Source of the DNA: Geothrix sp.
GTDB taxonomy: Bacteria; Acidobacteriota; Holophagae; Holophagales; Holophagaceae
Reading direction: 5' to 3'
Assembly: GCA_023701165.1 (NCBI GenBank)
Contig: JAMPXL010000084.1
Span: forward strand, 1-5,732
DNA: 5,732 nt
The notes beneath the pieces are model-generated. The model had not been told where the DNA came from. It made no database searches and saw only the letters and a list, made by a program, of their open reading frames with translations. The translations under genes and the position numbers were made by a program. The first letter of the stretch is position 1. Each line of letters starts with the position of its first letter. This document shows, one piece after another, positions 1 through 4,728 of this stretch.

Positions 1-20
1 CCCCGCCGCCGGCGGCGGGG
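1..20. repeat. 20-bp perfect GC palindrome inside a coding region
   Basis: The first 20 bases equal their own reverse complement (half-site CCCCGCCGCC). They lie inside the partial membrane-protein gene and encode its Pro-Pro-Pro-Ala-Ala-Gly run. CCG codons for Pro reverse into CGG and GCG codons for Ala reverse into CGC, so low-complexity GC codons could make this symmetry by chance. As RNA it could fold into a strong hairpin. No function is claimed. Confidence 0.5.
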
Positions 21-318
21 TGAACACCGCCGCGCCATCCTGCGAGACCACCGCGCGGACGATGCCCGGGGCCACCACCCCCGTCAGGAAGATCATCGAG
101 ATGCTCTTCAGGTTCCGCTTGAGGAAGATGACCGTCAGCCCTCCGATGGCGAACAAGGCCGTGGTGCGGACCAGCCAGCCCAGGACCGAGGTCCAGGTGG
201 GGTGCGCGAAGATGTTCTCGAAGTCGCGCCCCATGGCCAGGGCGTAGAGGGTGGGAAGGAGGGAACCCAGCCCCCCGTACAGGAACCGCTTCGGCCCCGA
301 GATCACGACCCCGTTCAT
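1..318 (-). CDS. Small multi-pass membrane protein of unknown function, C-terminus cut by window edge
   Basis: The minus-strand frame from an ATG at 318 stays open for 106 codons to base 1, so the C-terminus is missing. Seen: the start is preceded by AGGGGGG (324-330) five bases upstream, a reasonable ribosome binding site. The product begins MNGVVISGPKRFLYGG and has about three hydrophobic stretches, near residues 12-30, 47-66 and 73-91. A basic turn (KRNLK, about 67-71) separates the second and third. The visible end is Pro/Ala-rich (TPPPAAG). I recognise no catalytic motif and cannot name a family, though small bacterial membrane proteins of this general shape exist. It lies 80 bp after the Cys-rich Feo gene on the same strand, so it may be read through from the feo operon or have its own promoter; I saw no convincing promoter. 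The continuous open frame, hydrophobic pattern and ribosome binding site make a real gene likely. Confidence 0.72.
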   Translation of the reverse strand, partial: MNGVVISGPKRFLYGGLGSLLPTLYALAMGRDFENIFAHPTWTSVLGWLVRTTALFAIGGLTVIFLKRNLKSISMIFLTGVVAPGIVRAVVSQDGAAVFTPPPAAG

Positions 319-398
319 GAAGGCCCCCCTGGCTTCTGATGCTGGATGCGATCAGAAAATAGGCCTTTTTTGCCTCAAGGGAAGGGCCAAATGGGAGA

Positions 399-569
399 TC
401 AGCGCGCCGGACGCGCACCCCGGGCCACCGGACATCCGCCCGAAGCGCAGGATCCGCAGGCGCTGCCCCCGGGGCGGTTTCCGCCCCGGAAGTCCTGGAA
501 CGCGCCCCGCAGGAAGTAGAGGGCCGCCAGCGAGGCCGCGGATGCCGTGATCAGAGTCTGGAAGCTCAT
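399..569 (-). CDS. FeoB-associated Cys-rich single-TM small protein
   Basis: This is a 56-residue protein starting with ATG at 569, seven bases after the feoB stop, and ending in TGA at 399-401. Seen: the N-terminus MSFQTLITASAASLAALYFL is one hydrophobic membrane segment (about residues 4-20). A short Arg/Gly-rich linker follows, then a cysteine cluster C38-x2-C41-x4-C46-P (ACGSCASGGCP). A GAGGCGG stretch overlapping the end of feoB can serve as ribosome binding site, so translation is probably coupled. Known: small proteins with one TM helix and a C-terminal Cys cluster directly after feoB form the 'FeoB-associated Cys-rich membrane protein' family (Pfam FeoB_associated). Their role is not well defined; handling Fe(II) or sensing redox state for FeoB is the usual suggestion. 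Inferred: it is the third feo operon gene, with the cysteines probably on the cytoplasmic side. It is not FeoC, as no winged-helix fold fits in this length. Confidence 0.86.
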   Translation of the reverse strand: MSFQTLITASAASLAALYFLRGAFQDFRGGNRPGGSACGSCASGGCPVARGARPAR

Positions 570-576
570 GGCCGCC

Positions 577-2748
577 TCACGCGAAACCCAGGGCGCGGCC
601 CACGGCCACCGTCGCCCAGGCCAGACCCCAGCCCAGGACCAGGCCGTAGGCCACCGTGAATCCGGCCCAGCCCCAGCTGCCCGCCTCGCGGCGGATCATG
701 GCGATGGTGCCCAGGCAGGGCGTGTAGATCAGGGTGAAGATCATGAAGGCCAGGGCCGTGAGGGGGCTCAGGCCCGACCCGTCCCGGAGCGCCACCTGGA
801 GCGGGCTGAGCTGCTCGCCCTCCTTGGGCTCCTCGCTGGCCTGGTGGATGACGGCCATGGTGGAGACCACGATCTCCTTGGCCACGAAGCCGGCCGTAAG
901 CGCGATGACATCCTTCCAGGCCTCAGGCCGCTTGTGATCCGGGTCGAGGATGGGCCGCAGCAGGGGCTCCACCTTCTGGCCCAGCCGGGCGGCGAGGCTG
1001 GTGTTGACGATGCGGCTCTCGTGGGCCAGCTGGAGGGCCCGGAGACGATCCTCGGCCTCGGCTTCCGGCAGCTTCAGCGCGGCCACGGCCTGACGCTGCT
1101 GCTGGTATTCCAGGGTCCACTCGCGGTTGGCGATGCCCGGATAGCGCGACAGGAACCAGATCAGCGTGGCGCCCGCAAAGATGGTGGTGCCGGCGCGGGT
1201 GAGGAAGACCGAGCCCTTCTCCCACATGTGGATGAGCGTGGCCTTGAGCACCGGCAGGCGGTAGGGGGGCAGCTCCATCACGAAGGGCGAGCTGGGCCCG
1301 CTGAAGAGCGCGCTGCGGAGCATGCGGCCCATGAGCACCGCCAGACCCAGGCCCAGGAAGTGCATGGCGATGATGACCAGGGCCGCCTTGAACGGAGCGA
1401 AGAAGGTCCCCGCGATGACGATGAAGACCTGCAGGCGCGCCGAGCAGCTCACCAGGGGGGTCACGAGGATCGTGATGAGGCGGTCCTGGCGGCTTTCGAT
1501 GGTGCGGGCGGCCTGGATGGCGGGCACGTTGCAGCCGCTGCCCATGATGAGGGGGATGAAGCTCTTCCCGTGGAGGCCCATGACGTGCATGAGCCGGTCC
1601 ATGATGAAGGCCGCCCGGGCCATGTAGCCCGTGTCCTCCAGGAAGGCGATGCAGCCCATGAGGATCATGATCACGGGCACGAAGACGATCACTGCGCTCA
1701 CGCCGGGGATGACGCCGTCCACCAGCAGGCTGGTCAGCTCGCCCGCAGGGAGGCGGGCCTCCGCGAAGCCCGCCAGGGCCTTGAAGCCCTCGCCGATCCA
1801 GTCCTGGGGGATCTTCCCGAGGATGAAGGAGAGGGAGTACACCAGGGCCAGGATGCCCAGGAAGATGGGGATGCCGAGCCAGCGGTGCGTGAGGATCGCA
1901 TCCAGCCTGGCGGTGGGCGTCGTCTTCTCGTCCGGGGCCGTGGCCACTTCCTTCACCAGGCCGTGGGCGAAGCCGTAGCGGCGCTCGGCCACCAGGGTGG
2001 CGCCGTCGGCGCCCAGGTGCGGCTCGAGGAAGGCGAAGCTCTTGGCCAGCTGCTGGCCGATGGCCTCGGCGGCATGGCTTTCCGCCACCACCCGCTTGGC
2101 CTCGGCGTTGTTCTCCAGCAGCTGGAGGGCCAGCCACCGGGGGGGCATGGAGGCTTCCAGGCGTTCGTCGCGGCAGATCTCCGTCTGGAGCTTGGCCAGT
2201 TCGCCTTCGATGTCGTGGCCGTAGTCCACGGTGATGCGGCGGCAGCGGGTGGATTCGCCCCGGGCCAGGGTCGCGAGCAGCGACTTCAGCTCGGGAATGC
2301 CCTGGTCGCGGTTGCCCACGGTGGGGATCACGGGACCGCCCAGCAGGAGCTCCAGGGCCGGCACATCGATGCGGACCCCGCGGCTCTCGGCATCGTCCAC
2401 CATGTTGAGGACGAAGGCCACGGGCTTGCCCAGCTCCAGCAGCTGGGTGCTGAGGTAGAGGTTGCGCTCCAGGTTCGAGGCGTCGAGGACGTTCAGGACC
2501 AGGTCCACCTCGGGCGAGGCCAGGAACTGCGCGGCGACGCGCTCGTCCTCGCTGCGGGAGGCCAGCGAATAGGTGCCGGGCAGGTCCACCACTTCCAGCA
2601 CCGAGCCGTCCTGCTCGAAGGTGCCGCTGCGCCGCTCCACGGTGACGCCGGGCCAGTTGCCCACGTGGTGGCGCGCGCCGGTGAGCGCGTTGAAGAGGGT
2701 GGTCTTCCCGCAGTTGGGATTGCCCGCCAGGGCGATGGTGAGGGTCAT
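577..2748 (-). CDS. feoB: Ferrous iron transporter FeoB (GTPase-coupled Fe(II) permease)
   Basis: FeoB imports Fe(II) across the inner membrane, driven or gated by its cytoplasmic GTPase. The 723 residues are close to the usual 700-770. Seen in the N-terminal G domain: G1 GNPNCGKT (9-16), G2 Thr36 in GVTVE, G3 DLPG (55-58) and G4 NMVD (115-118). The conserved DASNLERNLYL segment is at 89-99. The expected G5 position reads TVGNRDQGI (143-151), unlike the common Ser-Ala or Ser-Thr forms. A helical cytoplasmic linker (about 160-280) leads to the membrane domain, which has two gate-like repeats: GSGCNVPA (403-410) with Cys406, PLVSCSARLQVF (431-442) with Cys435, AKEIVVST (623-630) and YTPC (675-678). 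A charged helical insert occupies about 540-600. The C-terminus (GRALGFA) has no cysteines. The ATG overlaps the feoA stop as TGATG, so translation is coupled to feoA. Identity is very secure. Confidence 0.98.
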   Translation of the reverse strand: MTLTIALAGNPNCGKTTLFNALTGARHHVGNWPGVTVERRSGTFEQDGSVLEVVDLPGTYSLASRSEDERVAAQFLASPEVDLVLNVLDASNLERNLYLSTQLLELGKPVAFVLNMVDDAESRGVRIDVPALELLLGGPVIPTVGNRDQGIPELKSLLATLARGESTRCRRITVDYGHDIEGELAKLQTEICRDERLEASMPPRWLALQLLENNAEAKRVVAESHAAEAIGQQLAKSFAFLEPHLGADGATLVAERRYGFAHGLVKEVATAPDEKTTPTARLDAILTHRWLGIPIFLGILALVYSLSFILGKIPQDWIGEGFKALAGFAEARLPAGELTSLLVDGVIPGVSAVIVFVPVIMILMGCIAFLEDTGYMARAAFIMDRLMHVMGLHGKSFIPLIMGSGCNVPAIQAARTIESRQDRLITILVTPLVSCSARLQVFIVIAGTFFAPFKAALVIIAMHFLGLGLAVLMGRMLRSALFSGPSSPFVMELPPYRLPVLKATLIHMWEKGSVFLTRAGTTIFAGATLIWFLSRYPGIANREWTLEYQQQRQAVAALKLPEAEAEDRLRALQLAHESRIVNTSLAARLGQKVEPLLRPILDPDHKRPEAWKDVIALTAGFVAKEIVVSTMAVIHQASEEPKEGEQLSPLQVALRDGSGLSPLTALAFMIFTLIYTPCLGTIAMIRREAGSWGWAGFTVAYGLVLGWGLAWATVAVGRALGFA

Positions 2749-2993
2749 CAGGCCACCCGGTGGACGAGGATGCAGGAGCTCTCGTCCCGCCGCAGGGAGA
2801 GGTGGTACCCCTTGATCACGAGCTCCATGGGATCGCCCATGGGCGCCAGCTTCTCCACGCGCAGGTGGGCGCCGCGGATGAAGCCCATTTCCAGCAGGCG
2901 CTGGCGGACCTGGCCATGGGCCTGCACCTCGACCACCTCCCCCTGATCGCCAGGTTGGAGCATGCTCAGGGGAATTGATAGATTTTGAGTCAT
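2748..2993 (-). CDS. feoA: Ferrous iron transport protein FeoA (SH3-like)
   Basis: This is a small cytoplasmic partner of FeoB; family members have an SH3-like beta-barrel fold and are needed for full Fe(II) uptake, probably by acting on FeoB assembly or GTPase function. Seen: 81 residues, the usual size, with LQPGDQGEVVEV (12-23), RQRLLEMGFIRG (30-41) and a PMGDPMELVIKGYHLSLRR stretch (51-69), all typical of FeoA. The ATG at 2993 is preferred because GGAG (3002-3005 on the complement) sits eight bases upstream. The alternative Met11, just before the conserved LQPGD, has no ribosome binding site. FeoA is the first gene of the operon and shares one base with the feoB start. A possible promoter and an imperfect palindrome lie at its 5' end. 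Confidence 0.96.
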   Translation of the reverse strand: MTQNLSIPLSMLQPGDQGEVVEVQAHGQVRQRLLEMGFIRGAHLRVEKLAPMGDPMELVIKGYHLSLRRDESSCILVHRVA

Positions 2994-3001
2994 AGTCTCA
3001 A
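2985..3001. promoter_or_regulatory. Candidate operator: imperfect palindrome across the feoA start
   Basis: The 17 bases TTGAGTCATAGTCTCAA have 5-bp inverted arms (TTGAG / CTCAA) plus one inner C-G match around an ATA centre. They cover the feoA start codon and lie just downstream of the candidate promoter. Iron-responsive repressors (Fur, DtxR/IdeR) commonly bind interrupted palindromes at feo promoters, so an operator is plausible. The sequence is not a clear Fur box and matches a DtxR-type box only loosely, so the assignment is inference. Confidence 0.3.
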
Positions 3002-3012
3002 CTCCGAAATCC

Positions 3013-3040
3013 AGTGTAGCTCAGCCTCAGGGTCCTACAA
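3013..3040 (-). promoter_or_regulatory. Candidate sigma70-like promoter for feoA-feoB-Cys-rich operon
   Basis: On the minus strand, TTGTAG (3040-3035) and TACACT (3018-3013) are separated by 16 bases, resembling -35 and -10 boxes; TACACT matches TATAAT at four of six positions. Transcription would begin near 3006, leaving a leader of only about 12 bases that still holds the GGAG ribosome binding site. It sits in the divergent intergenic region, where a promoter is expected. For the rightward genes I found only a weak -10-like TAAACT (3070-3075) with no good -35 box. Confidence 0.35.
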
Positions 3041-3082
3041 GGTCCGGGTCAAAGGATGTGATCTCCGTCTAAACTGGAGCAA

Positions 3083-3652
3083 ATGACCTCTTCCAGCCCC
3101 CTGACCCTGCCCAACGCGCTGACCCTGCTGCGGATCCTCGCGATCCCCTTTTTCGCCATCGCGGTCTGGTACGGACACCACTGGCAGGCCTTCATCCTGT
3201 TCGCCGCCGCGGGGTTCACGGACCTGCTGGACGGCCTCATCGCCCGGGCCTTCGACCAGCGCTCGGACCTGGGGGCCGTGCTGGATCCGGCGGCGGACAA
3301 GCTGCTGATGACCACGGCCTTCATCCTCCTGGCCTGGCGCACCGAGGGCATGGCCGCGGCCATCCCCGTGTGGGTGGCGATCCTGGCCATCACGCGGGAC
3401 CTGGTGATCTCGTTCTACGCCTTCGCCTCCGTGGACCGCCTGAGCGACAGCAAGTTCCATCCGAGCCTCCTCGGGAAGCTCAGCACGGCCATGCAGCTCA
3501 TCGCCGTCTCCGCTGGCCTGCTCTTCAACGCCCTGGGCTCCCGGCCCTGGATGGAACCCTTCCTGCCGGAGATGTACTGGGCCGTGGCCGCCCTGGTGCT
3601 GGCCTCGGGCATCCACTACTTCATGCGCGCCACCCGGCCCGCTGCGGCCTGA
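3083..3652 (+). CDS. CDP-alcohol phosphatidyltransferase (PgsA-like or eukaryotic-type cardiolipin synthase)
   Basis: This integral membrane enzyme transfers a phosphatidyl group from CDP-diacylglycerol to an alcohol acceptor, making anionic phospholipid. Seen: 189 residues starting MTSSSPLTLPNALTLLRILAIP, the usual family N-terminus. The complete signature D47-x2-D50-G51-x2-A54-R55-x8-G64-x3-D68-x3-D72 holds the metal- and CDP-binding aspartates. Further hydrophobic segments run to residue 182. Known: the two likely acceptors are glycerol-3-phosphate (PgsA) and phosphatidylglycerol (CDP-alcohol type cardiolipin synthase). ITRDLVIS (103-110) and HPSLLGKLSTAMQLIAV (126-142) remind me of the second group, since mitochondrial cardiolipin synthases have a similar xPxxxxKxxTAxQL element. 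Many annotators would still call it PgsA, so I leave the symbol blank. GGAG (3076-3079) is only three bases from the ATG, which is short. The last base is shared with the next start. Confidence 0.94.
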   Translation: MTSSSPLTLPNALTLLRILAIPFFAIAVWYGHHWQAFILFAAAGFTDLLDGLIARAFDQRSDLGAVLDPAADKLLMTTAFILLAWRTEGMAAAIPVWVAILAITRDLVISFYAFASVDRLSDSKFHPSLLGKLSTAMQLIAVSAGLLFNALGSRPWMEPFLPEMYWAVAALVLASGIHYFMRATRPAAA

Positions 3653-4686
3653 TGGACCATCGGGGCCGGATTCCCTTGCGCTTCGCCCTGGTCGCCGTGG
3701 GAGCGGCGCTGTCGCTCTGGCTCCTCCGGCGGGCCCTCGCCCCCTTCTTCGTGGCCATGGTCCTGGCCTACCTTCTGGGGCCCCTGGTGAATCGCCTGGC
3801 CCGGCGCGTCGGCCGCCCCTGGAGCGTGGTGGCCACCCTCAGCGGCTTCGTGGCCGTGGCGGCCGGGCTGCTGGTGGTCCTGCTGCCCTGGCTGGCGGGC
3901 CAGGCCGAACGCCTGGCCACCTCCCTGCCCCGCTGGAAGGCGGCCCTCGAGGCGAAACTGCTGCCTTGGCTCCAGACCCATCCGGTCTGGCGGGACCGCC
4001 TGGCGCAAGCGCTGGAGGGGCTGGATTCCGGCCTGCTGCTGCGGGGCCTGCGGGCCACGGGCGGCGGCGTGCTGGGCTGTTTCCTGGACCTGCTGGCCCT
4101 CATCCTCGTGCCCCTGATCCTCTACTACCTGCTGCTGGAGGGGCCCAGCCTCGTGGCCACCCTGCGGAACCTGGCGCCTCCCCGCCACCGGGAACGCCTC
4201 GACCGCATGGCGGGCGCCATCCACCAGAGGCTGGGGGGCTACATCCGGGGCCAGGCCGCCGTGGCGGCCGTCATGGCCGTGCTCCAGGGCCTGGCCTTCG
4301 CCATCCTCGGGGTGCCTTACGCCGGCCTGCTGGGATTGGTGGCGGGCCTCTCGAACATCGTGCCCTACTCCCCCTACTTCACCGCCCTGCCCCCGGCCCT
4401 GGTGCTGGCCTACCTGGACGGCGGCCGCGGCGGCCACCTGATGGCCATCGCCCTGGCGTTCATCGCCGTGCAGAAGGCGGAGGCCTTCTACTTCACCCCG
4501 GTCTGGGTGGGCCGCGCCAGCCGCCTGCATCCCCTGGAGGTGCTGCTGGCCCTCACCGCCTTCGGTTTCTGGTTCGGTATCCTGGGCCTGGTCTTCGCAG
4601 TGCCCCTGGCCGTGGTCCTGAAGGTCCTGCTGGAAGAGGTGCTGGCGGACTACAAGGCCCATCCCTGGTTCGGGGACGGAGCCTGA
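3652..4686 (+). CDS. AI-2E/PerM family membrane transporter
   Basis: This is a polytopic membrane protein of the AI-2E transporter family (also PerM or UPF0118). Members export or exchange small molecules; autoinducer-2 export (TqsA) and Na+/H+ antiport have been reported for individual members, so the substrate here is unknown. Seen: 344 residues, close to the usual 340-370, with an N-terminal pair of TM helices (about 11-47), another at 58-82, a soluble amphipathic stretch (about 83-135) and a C-terminal membrane block. Family hallmarks are LGGYIRGQ (194-201), an NIVPY element (235-239), HPLEVLLAL (293-301) and the FGILGLVFAVPLAVVLK close (308-324). The usual IPYIGP form of the second motif is replaced by VPYSPY. 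The ATG at 3652 overlaps the preceding stop as TGATG, implying coupled translation. The frame is open upstream, but those codons lie within the preceding gene in another frame and are not family-like. Confidence 0.93.
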   Translation: MDHRGRIPLRFALVAVGAALSLWLLRRALAPFFVAMVLAYLLGPLVNRLARRVGRPWSVVATLSGFVAVAAGLLVVLLPWLAGQAERLATSLPRWKAALEAKLLPWLQTHPVWRDRLAQALEGLDSGLLLRGLRATGGGVLGCFLDLLALILVPLILYYLLLEGPSLVATLRNLAPPRHRERLDRMAGAIHQRLGGYIRGQAAVAAVMAVLQGLAFAILGVPYAGLLGLVAGLSNIVPYSPYFTALPPALVLAYLDGGRGGHLMAIALAFIAVQKAEAFYFTPVWVGRASRLHPLEVLLALTAFGFWFGILGLVFAVPLAVVLKVLLEEVLADYKAHPWFGDGA

Positions 4687-4701
4687 TAGACTGGGCGTTC
4701 C

Positions 4702-4715
4702 GCGTCGGGAGACGC
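4702..4715 (+). other. Small RNA hairpin with GNRA-type loop before a ribosome binding site
   Basis: GCGTC (4702-4706), loop GGGA, GACGC (4711-4715): a 5-bp stem closed by a GNRA tetraloop, ending two bases before the AAGGAG of the next gene. An alternative pairing, GGCGT (4694-4698) with ACGCC (4712-4716), excludes it. No U-run follows, so it is not an intrinsic terminator. It might influence ribosome access, but chance folding in GC-rich DNA is equally possible. Confidence 0.3.
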
Positions 4716-4717
4716 CG

Positions 4718-4723
4718 AAGGAG
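4718..4723 (+). promoter_or_regulatory. Strong Shine-Dalgarno site fixing the pseudouridine synthase start
   Basis: AAGGAG sits five bases before the ATG at 4729. It is the best ribosome binding site in the window. It supports translation from this ATG, so the low-complexity N-terminal extension is part of the product; no other in-frame ATG occurs before Met169. Confidence 0.8.
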
Positions 4724-4728
4724 CCGCC

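Noticed and set aside
356..376. Possible terminator after the Cys-rich gene (AGGC, A-rich loop, GCCT, then ATTTT on the minus strand)
   Set aside because: The stem is only four base pairs, and the longest A/T run is in the loop rather than after the stem, so it is too weak to call.
923..2137. A 404-codon minus-strand frame inside feoB
   Set aside because: It is a Pro/Gly/Arg/His-rich out-of-frame shadow of feoB with no recognisable motif.
2251..2458. Small plus-strand frames scattered through the feoB region as possible extra genes
   Set aside because: They are Ser/Arg/Pro-rich, lack ribosome binding sites and overlap conserved FeoB coding sequence.
547..2946. A 799-codon open frame on the plus strand, opposite feoB and feoA
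   Set aside because: Its product is a His/Gln/Glu/Arg/Gly-rich string with no domain, typical of the antisense of a high-GC gene. The minus strand encodes unmistakable FeoB and FeoA.
3070..3075. TAAACT as -10 box for the CDP-alcohol transferase gene
   Set aside because: No recognisable -35 box lies at the right spacing, and the implied start of transcription falls at the ATG itself, so the support is too thin for a feature.
3616..4662. A 348-codon minus-strand frame opposite the AI-2E family gene
   Set aside because: Its Gln/Gly/His-rich composition is that of an antisense shadow; the plus strand shows a clear membrane protein family.
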